Source of the DNA: Planctomycetota bacterium
Lineage (GTDB): Bacteria; Planctomycetota; Planctomycetia; Pirellulales; Lacipirellulaceae
DNA: 5,824 nt
Assembly (NCBI GenBank): GCA_024278035.1
Contig: JAJRUA010000368.1
Location: 1 to 5,824 of the forward strand
Direction: 5' to 3'
Under the pieces are notes generated by a model that did not search any database, had not been told where the DNA came from, and worked only from the letters and a program-made list of their open reading frames with translations. Shown here piece by piece: positions 1 to 5,425 of this stretch. The first letter of the stretch is position 1, and each line of letters starts with the position of its first letter. The position numbers and the translations under genes were made by a program.

Positions 1-72
1 GCTTGCCGAGGAGGGGCGTTCATGGTGTAATTCCGAACAAGAGGTTTCTTATCCCTATAACCCCGCACACCG

Positions 73-243
73 ATGCCCAAAACAGCGTTTATCTGGAAAG
101 GCCTGATCTACTACGGCGAAGTCTTTGGCTTCTTGCTGGCGTGGGTTGCTGGAATCGTGATGATCTTGCAAGGGACGGACCGAACCGTAAGCGATATGCC
201 GCTTGATCAGGTGGCTGTGGTGGAAATAGTTGGGAGTCGCTAG
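73..243 (+). CDS. Possible small single-pass membrane protein (56 aa)
   Basis: I do not recognise this protein. The frame opens after stops at 28-30 and 58-60, so the ATG at 73 is the only reasonable start. The product starts MPKTAFIWKGLIYYGE, then has a strongly hydrophobic stretch at about residues 17-33 (VFGFLLAWVAGIVMIL) that could be one membrane helix, followed by a polar, partly acidic tail ending in VEIVGSR. Two lysines before the helix and Asp/Glu after it fit an N-in orientation, which is inference. There is no Shine-Dalgarno site upstream, but most genes here also lack one. The stop codon lies inside the left arm of the 234-316 repeat, so the last few residues may derive from repeat DNA. 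An overlapping frame (TTG at 3 to 206) has no membrane or domain pattern and looks less like a gene. It could also be chance ORF. Confidence 0.45.
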   Translation: MPKTAFIWKGLIYYGEVFGFLLAWVAGIVMILQGTDRTVSDMPLDQVAVVEIVGSR

Positions 244-316
244 TTGCTAGGCACTAGTTGCTAGGCACTAGTTCGAGGTGCCCAACTGGTAACTGCCAAC
301 TGGCGCCTAGCGACTC
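234..316. repeat. CTAG-rich repeat with 10-bp terminal inverted repeat between convergent genes
   Basis: gagtcgctag (234-243) and its exact reverse complement ctagcgactc (307-316) bracket the element. Inside are two exact tandem copies of a 14-bp unit, tagttgctaggcac (241-254 and 255-268), and the start of a third (tagtt at 269). The right half holds ccaactgg twice (282-289 and 296-303) and reads as a decayed inverted copy of the left half. CTAG occurs six times in about 70 bp. The element starts within the last codons of the small plus-strand ORF and ends one base before the stop codon of der. It could act as a two-way terminator or be an interspersed repeat; there is no T-tract directly after either arm. 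Confidence 0.7.
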
Positions 317-1669
317 TTAACTCTCTTCTGTCACCTCGTCCCGGGTGTCGCTCTGTTCTCGCTTGCGTAGATAAAGCTTAATCGGCACTTCGGGGAACGG
401 CAGTTCGTCACGAAACTTTCCGAGCAAGTAGCGTCGGTAGGGCTTGGAGATGCCTGACGGCTGGCTACAGAACAAGACAATCGTCGGCGGCTGGACACCG
501 ACCTGCGTGGCGTAGTAAATCTTGGGCCGGCGGCCTTGGTGCATGGGTGGCGGCGAGTCCTGCAAGGCGTTGCGGAGCATTCGGTTGAGGGCGCCAGTGC
601 CGACTCGTTCGCGAGATTGTTTGAAGAGCATTTGCCCGTGGTTGAGCAACGCTTTGACGTTCTTGCCGGACTCGCCTGTGATGAAGGCGATCGGTGCGTA
701 ACGGAGCGTTTGGAAGTTGTCGTTGAGGTAGGCAACCCATTTCTCGGTCGGCATCGTACCGGCGAGTTGGTCCCACTTGTTGACGACCAAAATACAGGGC
801 TTGTGTTGTTGGGTGATGTAATCGCCAAGCTGTTTGTCGATTTTCCCGATGCGTTCGGTACAGTCAAGAAACAGAAAAACCACATCTGCCCGGCGGATGC
901 TTCGTAGCGCTCGATGAGCACCATAGAAATCGATGTCGTGAACCTGTTGAGCGCGCTTGCGACGAATGCCGGGCGTGTCGATCGCGATGAAGGCCCGGTC
1001 GTCGAGCTCGAAACGAACATCCACGCTGTCGCGTGTCGTACCGGGGGTTTCGCTGACGATCATCCGCTCTGCTTGGACCAGCGTGTTGACGAAGGTGCTT
1101 TTGCCTGTGTTGCGCCGTCCGACAATGGCAACCTTCATGTCCGGCTCGGTGGGCTCTTCGTCTTCTGTCTCTTCAGGAATTTGCTCAACGATCTTGTTGA
1201 GCAAGACGGACCGACCGCGGTTCTGTGTGGTACTGACCTTGTAAAGCGAACGATGGCCTAGGCGGCGAAACTCTTCGGCCTGGGTATCGAACTTATCAGC
1301 ATCCGTTTTATTTGCGACGCAAAGGACGGGTACTTTAAGGTAACGAAGCCGCTTGGCGACCTCTTGATCCATCGTCGTGAGACCCTCTCGGGTATCGACG
1401 ATAAACAGGATAAGGTCGGCCGAGTCGATGGCGTTGGTGATTTGCTGCTCGATATCCTCCGTCAGCCGATCGGCGTCCATGTGGCCCATGCCGCCCGTAT
1501 CAACGAGTTCAAAGAACCGGTCGTCGTGCTGGCTGAGGTAGACAACTCGATCGCGAGTGATGCCCGGTTTGTCATCGACAATAGCAATGCGCACACCGGC
1601 CAACCAGTTCAAGAGACTACTCTTGCCAACATTGGGGCGGCCAACGATCGCAACTTGGGGGACGCCCAT
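317..1669 (-). CDS. der: Ribosome-assembly GTPase Der (EngA), two GTPase domains plus KH-like domain
   Basis: Der is an essential cytoplasmic GTPase that binds the 50S subunit and assists its late assembly. The 450-residue product has the full family layout and usual length. GTPase domain 1 has G1 GRPNVGKS (10-17), G2 around T38 (GITRD), G3 DTGG (57-60) and G4 NKTD (120-123). An acidic linker follows (about 163-177). Domain 2 has G1 GRRNTGKS (184-191), G2 TTRD (211-214), G3 DTPG (231-234) and G4 NKWD (297-300). The KH-like domain runs from about 355 to 436, and a charged tail ends in EVTEES. Both G5 loops depart from the usual SA: STT (146-148) and ITG (330-332). The start MGVPQVAIVG sits right before the first P-loop as expected. 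The upstream leader reads as pyrimidines (ctacctctctct) with no Shine-Dalgarno site. The gene diverges from the uracil-DNA glycosylase gene and appears to be its own unit. Confidence 0.97.
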   Translation of the reverse strand: MGVPQVAIVGRPNVGKSSLLNWLAGVRIAIVDDKPGITRDRVVYLSQHDDRFFELVDTGGMGHMDADRLTEDIEQQITNAIDSADLILFIVDTREGLTTMDQEVAKRLRYLKVPVLCVANKTDADKFDTQAEEFRRLGHRSLYKVSTTQNRGRSVLLNKIVEQIPEETEDEEPTEPDMKVAIVGRRNTGKSTFVNTLVQAERMIVSETPGTTRDSVDVRFELDDRAFIAIDTPGIRRKRAQQVHDIDFYGAHRALRSIRRADVVFLFLDCTERIGKIDKQLGDYITQQHKPCILVVNKWDQLAGTMPTEKWVAYLNDNFQTLRYAPIAFITGESGKNVKALLNHGQMLFKQSRERVGTGALNRMLRNALQDSPPPMHQGRRPKIYYATQVGVQPPTIVLFCSQPSGISKPYRRYLLGKFRDELPFPEVPIKLYLRKREQSDTRDEVTEES

Positions 1670-1758
1670 AGAGAGAGGTAGCAGGGGGGGATAGGGGAAC
1701 TAAGGGAGCCTCTAGCATACCTGATCGCAAAAGAGAATGTGAGAGTGCGAGGCAATTT

Positions 1759-1840
1759 GTCCCCCGATAGCCGGGCCATCCTGGCACGGAAAGTGTGGCA
1801 GGCCTGTTTCCGTGCCAGGATGGCCCGGCTATGGGGGGAC
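1759..1840. repeat. Long inverted repeat, 34-bp arms, 14-nt loop (REP/BIME-like)
   Basis: The left arm (1759-1792) and right arm (1807-1840) are reverse complements at 33 of 34 positions; the only mismatch is g1766 against g1833. The 14-nt spacer (1793-1806) ends in the palindrome caggcctg. Each arm can also fold alone: ccg, one mismatch, gcca, a 3-nt loop, tggc, one mismatch, cgg. Pairs of inverted imperfect palindromes of this kind are typical of REP/BIME elements, so an interspersed repeat is the best reading. It occupies the shared upstream region of der and the glycosylase gene, so it could affect expression of either by cruciform or leader structure. No transposase and no target-site duplication is evident. 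Confidence 0.85.
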
Positions 1841-1866
1841 GCCGACTGCTGGTACGGTAGTTTCTC

Positions 1867-2694
1867 ATGTCCACGCCTCTTACCACCACCGCCCGGGCCA
1901 TTCGGCAGCGTTTGGAGAGCCTCCAGGCGGCGGGGGTGACGGTGTTGCCCAGGCGAGCGGGGCGGCGTCAGCCCCCCGACGGACCCATTGCCATCGCTAC
2001 CACCTCCGACGCTGCCACCTCCGCTGTCGGGGAGCTGTGTCTCAGAGACCCACCGCCCCGCCACTCGCCTTCTACTTCTGAGCCGATGGCTAAAAAAACG
2101 ATCAAAAATAGGGCCCCTTCCAAGGCCCCTTCCAAGGCACCGACGCTCAAGGTCCTCCAGCAGGAGGTGGCGGACTGCACGGCTTGTGGCGAACTCGCTT
2201 CGACGCGGACGCAGACCGTTTTCGGCGTGGGTAACCCCAAGGCCCGGCTTGTGCTGCTGGGCGAAGCCCCTGGAGCCAAAGAAGATGAGCAGGGTGAGCC
2301 TTTTGTCGGTCGCTCGGGGCAGTTACTGACGAAGATGCTTGAAGCTTGCCATTTGTCGCGAGACAAGGTTTATATTCTCAATACGCTCAAATGCCGCCCC
2401 CCCGGTAACCGCAATCCAACGCCCGAGGAGTCGCAGAACTGTCGCCGTTTCCTTCGTCGCCAGCTTGATTTGATTGATCCAGAGTTTATCTGTTGCCTGG
2501 GTGCGGTCGCCGCGCATAACTTTCTGGAAACAACGACCCCCATTGGCAAGCTCCGCGGCAAGGTCCATCTGCACGATGGCCGCAAGGTCGTTTGCACCTA
2601 TCACCCGGCCTATTTGTTGCGAAACCCGTCCGCAAAGAAACCGGCCTGGGAAGACCTGCAAATGCTCATGCGAGAGCTGGGCATTGAGGTTTAG
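1867..2694 (+). CDS. Family-4 (4Fe-4S) uracil-DNA glycosylase with N-terminal extension
   Basis: This enzyme removes uracil from DNA, starting base-excision repair of deaminated cytosine. The catalytic region is about residues 95-275 of 275. Four cysteines fit the family iron-sulfur cluster: C104 and C107 (CTACGEL), C176 ([11 protein letters not shown]) and C192. Motif 1 is [20 protein letters not shown] (132-151), where GEAPG marks family 4 rather than family 5. Motif 2 is [10 protein letters not shown] (245-254). The first 94 residues are an extension: a predicted helix ([20 protein letters not shown], 9-28), then a Pro/Ser/Ala-rich linker, then a basic stretch with repeated APSK. An internal ATG at 2086 (MAKKTIKNR) could give a shorter form, but the helix in the extension resembles planctomycete homologues as I recall them, so I keep the ATG at 1867. 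Only a weak ggtag precedes it. The gene ends just before an inverted repeat. Confidence 0.93.
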   Translation: MSTPLTTTARAIRQRLESLQAAGVTVLPRRAGRRQPPDGPIAIATTSDAATSAVGELCLRDPPPRHSPSTSEPMAKKTIKNRAPSKAPSKAPTLKVLQQEVADCTACGELASTRTQTVFGVGNPKARLVLLGEAPGAKEDEQGEPFVGRSGQLLTKMLEACHLSRDKVYILNTLKCRPPGNRNPTPEESQNCRRFLRRQLDLIDPEFICCLGAVAAHNFLETTTPIGKLRGKVHLHDGRKVVCTYHPAYLLRNPSAKKPAWEDLQMLMRELGIEV

Positions 2695-2717
2695 ATTACG
2701 CTTTACCACCAATTTAA

Positions 2718-2794
2718 CCTGCGAGCCGCCGGCGTTAGCCGACGGAGGTTTCAATCGCCTAAAGCTCCGGCGGCTAACGCCGACGGCTCGCAGG
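2718..2794. repeat. Inverted repeat, 30-bp arms, 17-nt loop, downstream of the uracil-DNA glycosylase gene
   Basis: The left arm (2718-2747) and right arm (2765-2794) are reverse complements at 28 of 30 positions, with a 17-nt spacer (2748-2764). Each arm also folds alone: ccg, one mismatch, cggc, a 4-nt loop, gccg, one mismatch, cgg. The element begins 23 bp after the glycosylase stop. As RNA it would be a very stable hairpin that could stop transcription or protect the mRNA 3' end, but what follows (gaaaaacaatag) is not a T-tract, so it is not a classic intrinsic terminator. The arm sequence (gcgagccgccggcgttag) resembles repeats I recall as common in Pirellulales genomes; that memory is unverified. 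Confidence 0.85.
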
Positions 2795-3069
2795 AAAAAC
2801 AATAGCAGCCCCCCCTGGCTTGCTTTCTTTTGCAAGCGTTGCAAGCGGTCGGGCCGACTGTGCCGGTTGCGCAGTCCTGGGGAGTCGACCTTGCGGGACG
2901 TGCCGGTCACGCATTGGTCGGGCACAAAAGTCTTGCCCCGATAGGCCCCAAAATGCTTCCTCCCCAGCGTCTGCCTTGATAAAGTCAGGGATAGATCGGC
3001 CCATGACCTCCGACACTGATTTACCTCAAGACGCCGCCCGTGCCGCCTGAGCGCCCCGGTAGGCCCCGA
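2795..3069. other. Stretch with no supported gene; possible structured RNA or 5' leader
   Basis: No frame here gives a recognisable protein. It does hold some structure. Bases 2856-2876 can form an 8-bp hairpin (gactgtgc, loop cggtt, gcgcagtc, one G-T pair). The 16-mer at 2860-2875 recurs at 2900-2915 with three differences, and ggtcgggc occurs at 2847-2854 and 2916-2923, so part of the region may be an old duplication. ttgcaa also occurs twice around 2830-2844. The next gene starts at about 3070, so some of this is probably its promoter and leader, but I see no convincing -35/-10 pair. A minus-strand frame (2774-3016) and a plus-strand frame (2820-3050) are open but show no family pattern. 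Confidence 0.4.
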
Positions 3070-3657
3070 ATGCATCCTATGCTTATTCCCAAACCTCACC
3101 ATTCTCCCGAACCGGACCCCGTCGATTGCCTGCTCCGAAATGCGGAACTTCGCAACGATCTAGAACCGTTGTATGACGAGTCGATCGGATCGGTCGATGT
3201 GGATCGGATGACCACTCGTTCAGAAAACGACTTTTTAGAGTCAATGCTCGAATGGGAACGGGCCCCGATGCTGCCGATCGCTCAGTGGTTCGAGCCGAAG
3301 CTGTCGCTTCCGGATCACGACTCGTTGTCTCATGCTGAGGTGCGGAAGATTCTTGCTGAGACGGTACAGACGCTGTTTTCTAAACACATCGTGCTGGAGT
3401 TCACCGACCATCTTTCGGATCGAGAGCTTTACACCCTGATCGCTCGCGACATCTTGCCAGCGTTCGAAAAAAAAATGGATCGCCGGACGAGCTACCTTCA
3501 CTGGGATTGTGCCGACACCAGTGGCGATGCCGAAACATGGTTGCGTTACTACGCAACCGATGAGGAACGCGAAATGTGGTCGGAAGAGACGGGCGAGACC
3601 CCGCCCGCCGTGGATGCCCCACCGTTCATGCGACGCTTGCCAAAGGCACCGATGTAG
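3070..3657 (+). CDS. Hypothetical protein of about 195 aa, probably conserved in planctomycetes
   Basis: I cannot assign a function. The protein is soluble and acidic, with no signal peptide or membrane segment. Numbered from the ATG at 3070, it has a Pro/His-rich start (IPKPHHSPEPDP), then a region rich in charged residues. A compact core spans about residues 53-165: FLESMLEWERAPMLPIAQWF, then FTDHLSDRELYTLIARDILP, then YLHWDCADTSGDAETWLRYY. The tail is rich in Pro and Glu and ends RRLPKAPM. The HWDC motif with its nearby aspartates is the most distinctive part, and Trp/His/Asp residues clustered like this suggest a binding or catalytic site, though this is only inference. Alternative starts are GTG at 3040 and ATG at 3079. 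I chose 3070 because ggtagg (3058-3063) lies six bases upstream, as weak support. The gene converges on hemW with a 59-bp gap and seems to stand alone. Confidence 0.8.
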   Translation: MHPMLIPKPHHSPEPDPVDCLLRNAELRNDLEPLYDESIGSVDVDRMTTRSENDFLESMLEWERAPMLPIAQWFEPKLSLPDHDSLSHAEVRKILAETVQTLFSKHIVLEFTDHLSDRELYTLIARDILPAFEKKMDRRTSYLHWDCADTSGDAETWLRYYATDEEREMWSEETGETPPAVDAPPFMRRLPKAPM

Positions 3658-3716
3658 GTCACGGGTTCGCCACAGCATAAATCGGCGACAAGGTTGGCTA
3701 GCTCTTTCGGCACACG

Positions 3717-4844
3717 CTATAAAAAATCAGGCCAAATCGCGTCGCTTACAAGCAAACCCTTGCGTGTGAGACGTACCCGTTTACCATTGTCTTCTAGGAG
3801 CCCCCAGGCGACGTGCTTTTCGATCGTAGGGCCTGCTAGGACATCGACCTCATAGCCGGTGGTGGCGCCGAACCAATCCCGCTCGACCCCTTCAAGGCGT
3901 CGCAAGCCAAAAATGAGCCGTTCGCGGGCTCGCGCTTCAAGCGATAGCTCTTCTCTCTCTGCGACCGGAGACTCGCCCGACAAGACCCGTTTCAAGTAAG
4001 CGGTCGTGCTGCGATGGTTGGTTTCACGAATGCCGCCCACATAGCGAGCCGCCCCCGGCCCGACGGCAAAGTACTCCTCGCCAGCCCAATAGGCTTCGTT
4101 GTGTCGGCTTCGGCAACCAGGGCGGGCGTGGTTAGAGATTTCGTAATGCTCGAAGCCCGCTGCTGTGAGTCGATCGATTGCGGCAAGGTACATGTCGCGC
4201 TGGAGTTCGTCGGCGAGTTCGTGGAGATCCCCCTTCTGGCGACGCGACCAAAAGCTGGTTCCCTGCTCGTAGGTGAGGCCATAGGTCGAGAAATGATTGG
4301 CCTCAAGAGCAAGGGCCTGTTCTAGATCGAAAAGCCACTCTGCGAGTGTTTCACCGGGTGCGGCAAAGATCAAATCCATGGCAACCTCAAGCCCTGCCGA
4401 CCGAGCTGTCTCTAGAACGTGTTCGATCTGCTGGGGCGTGTGGTCCCGTTCCAGCCGCCTGAGCTTCTCTGCGTTGAGCGATTGCACGCCTAGGCTCAGC
4501 CGCGAAACGCCCCGGCTAGCCAACAGGGAGACCGTTGCCTCGGTAAAATCGCCCGGGTTCGCTTCGACGGTCCATTCGGCGTAGTGCCCCCCTTCGATTG
4601 GCGGGAACCATTGCGCGACCAAGCGGAGCAAGGCGTCGAGTTCTTCGTTTGGTAACTGTGTTGGCGTACCGCCCCCGATGTAGAGCGTCCTAACGGGCTG
4701 GGGATCACCCAGCCTGTTTAGTTCGGCTTCAATCGCTCGCAGATAATCCTCGGCTAAATCACCCCGCCCTGCGACTACCGCAAAGTTGCAGTAGCCGCAC
4801 CGATGCCGACAGAACGGCACATGAACATAGGCGGAAGTAGGCAT
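3717..4844 (-). CDS. hemW: Radical SAM heme chaperone HemW (CPO-III-like family)
   Basis: HemW belongs to the oxygen-independent coproporphyrinogen-oxidase-like radical SAM family, but characterised members bind heme and deliver it to respiratory enzymes rather than oxidise coproporphyrinogen. The 375-residue length fits. Visible features are the [4Fe-4S]/SAM motif CRHRCGYCNF (C12, C16, C19), the SAM-binding GGGTP (57-61), EANPGD (94-99), GVQS (119-122), the family block YEISNHARPG (234-243), and HNEAYW (248-253) followed by GPGA. The C-terminal HemN-like domain (about 300-375) contains LIFGLRR and a winged-helix-like end. CNF right after the cluster cysteines is the usual HemW form; true HemN has a longer N-terminus with CxxxCxxCxC. 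The start is right before the conserved AYVHVPFC. There is no Shine-Dalgarno site (ttttccccgcct precedes the ATG). It lies 74 bp downstream of the histone-like gene, with a likely terminator between, so it may be transcribed separately. Confidence 0.93.
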   Translation of the reverse strand: MPTSAYVHVPFCRHRCGYCNFAVVAGRGDLAEDYLRAIEAELNRLGDPQPVRTLYIGGGTPTQLPNEELDALLRLVAQWFPPIEGGHYAEWTVEANPGDFTEATVSLLASRGVSRLSLGVQSLNAEKLRRLERDHTPQQIEHVLETARSAGLEVAMDLIFAAPGETLAEWLFDLEQALALEANHFSTYGLTYEQGTSFWSRRQKGDLHELADELQRDMYLAAIDRLTAAGFEHYEISNHARPGCRSRHNEAYWAGEEYFAVGPGAARYVGGIRETNHRSTTAYLKRVLSGESPVAEREELSLEARARERLIFGLRRLEGVERDWFGATTGYEVDVLAGPTIEKHVAWGLLEDNGKRVRLTRKGLLVSDAIWPDFL

Positions 4845-4870
4845 AGGCGGGGAAAACGGTCAGCGATAGC

Positions 4871-4925
4871 AAAAATAGAAGTAGCTAACCGCCGAAAGCC
4901 CGATTGCCGAAGCGATTGCTACTTC
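4871..4925 (-). terminator. Probable intrinsic terminator of the histone-like gene
   Basis: Read on the minus strand, a 14-bp stem pairs gaagtagcaatcgc (4925-4912) with gcggtt-a-gctacttc (4892-4878), with one bulged A and one G-U pair and a 19-nt loop. It is followed by ta and then five Ts (4875-4871). Five As just before the stem (4930-4926) could extend it by pairing with the Ts. The 5' arm includes the stop codon of the histone-like gene, so termination would follow directly. The loop is longer than usual. Confidence 0.5.
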
Positions 4926-5173
4926 TTTTTCGCCGCCTTCCGCTTGGCTGTTTTTTTCTTGACGGGTTTCTTGGCGGCGGGCTTCTTAGCCGTTTTCTTT
5001 TTAGCTGCGGTAGCAAGGCCTTTAGCAACCACGTCAGCCGCCTCGGCAGCGTTCAGTTCGCTCAAGGTGCCAAAGGCTTCGGAGAGAACACGGCGGGTAT
5101 CGGCAGCCCCAATTTTTGTCTTGTCCGTATCCGCACGACGAGAGACTTCGCTGTAAAAATCAGTGAGCTTCAT
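4919..5173 (-). CDS. Small histone-like DNA-binding protein: helical N-domain plus H1-like Lys/Ala tail (84 aa)
   Basis: The likely role is nucleoid binding. Residues 1-53 (MKLTDFYSEVSRRADTDKTK onward to KGLAT) read as helices with a pattern like the N-terminal half of HU (short helix, turn at DTDK, longer helix with RRVLSEAFGTL), but there is no beta-arm region as in full HU. Residues 56-84 are a tail of AAKKK/AKKP/AKRK type: 16 of 29 residues are Lys or Arg, 8 are Ala, 2 are Pro, and none is acidic. This matches the C-terminal domains of histone H1 and bacterial H1-like proteins that bind DNA by charge. The frame is open back to an ATG at 5230, but I place the start at 5173 because a strong Shine-Dalgarno site lies seven bases upstream of it and falls inside the longer version. 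Chance similarity to HU in the N-domain cannot be excluded. Confidence 0.8.
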   Translation of the reverse strand: MKLTDFYSEVSRRADTDKTKIGAADTRRVLSEAFGTLSELNAAEAADVVAKGLATAAKKKTAKKPAAKKPVKKKTAKRKAAKKK

Positions 5174-5180
5174 AACAGGG

Positions 5181-5187
5181 CTCCTCC
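5181..5187 (-). promoter_or_regulatory. Shine-Dalgarno site fixing the start of the histone-like gene
   Basis: On the minus strand this reads ggaggag, with a seven-base spacer to the ATG at 5173. It is the only strong ribosome binding site in the window and argues against the upstream in-frame ATG at 5230. It also suggests that this gene is translated at a high level, as expected for an abundant nucleoid protein. Confidence 0.8.
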
Positions 5188-5327
5188 AATGAGCAGCGGC
5201 GGTAACCGCGATAGGTAAAGAAAAAGTCAAACGATGTGGTGAAAGTCTGTGGAGTGGAGAAGGCTTGGATTCCCGCTCTTTGCATTGCGAACAACCTCAA
5301 CGCTCCCAACAAAAACTTCGCAAGCAG

Positions 5328-5355
5328 ATTGTAGCAAACGATTTACGGCAAACAA
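5328..5355 (-). promoter_or_regulatory. Candidate sigma-70 type promoter for the histone-like gene
   Basis: On the minus strand, ttgttt (5355-5350) and tacaat (5333-5328) are 16 bases apart. The -10 box differs from the consensus at one base; the -35 box at three. Transcription would start near 5321, giving a leader of about 150 bases. A 6-bp inverted repeat (ggcaaa 5347-5352, tttgcc 5369-5374) overlaps the -35 box and could be a weak operator or chance. This is pattern matching only. Confidence 0.3.
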
Positions 5356-5425
5356 GGGATAACGGTAATTTGCCCAAAAGTAACAGCTGAATACGCCTTC
5401 CTTACGACGGCTTGAAGTTTCCGGG

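Noticed and set aside
241..316. CRISPR-like array suggested by tandem repeats
   Set aside because: The repeats are directly adjacent 14-mers without spacers, with only two full copies and no cas genes nearby.
536..1261. Plus-strand open frames opposite der
   Set aside because: They are antisense to the conserved GTPase motifs of Der and have no motif of their own.
1759..1840. The long hairpin as an intrinsic terminator
   Set aside because: It lies upstream of both flanking genes, which diverge from it, and neither side has a T-tract.
1609..2064. Minus-strand frame spanning the der start, the long hairpin and the glycosylase N-terminus
   Set aside because: It reads through a perfect palindrome and overlaps two well-supported genes in other frames. 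The Gly/Ser/Pro-rich translation is typical of a shadow frame.
2774..3016. Minus-strand frame of 80 codons in the gap after the glycosylase gene
   Set aside because: It starts plausibly (MSEVMGRSIPDFIKADAGEE) but becomes low-complexity and runs into the inverted repeat arm. No recognised motif and no ribosome binding site.
2323..3102. Long open frame on the minus strand (259 codons)
   Set aside because: About half is antisense to the conserved catalytic region of the uracil-DNA glycosylase, and it runs through the inverted repeat. The translation shows no family motif.
3717..4844. HemN (true oxygen-independent coproporphyrinogen III oxidase)
   Set aside because: The protein is about 80 residues shorter than HemN, lacks its N-terminal part and the fourth cysteine of CxxxCxxCxC, and has CNF as in HemW.
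5174..5230. N-terminal extension of the histone-like protein to the ATG at 5230
   Set aside because: The strong ggaggag site lies inside this extension and is correctly spaced for the ATG at 5173. The extra 19 residues do not fit the domain.
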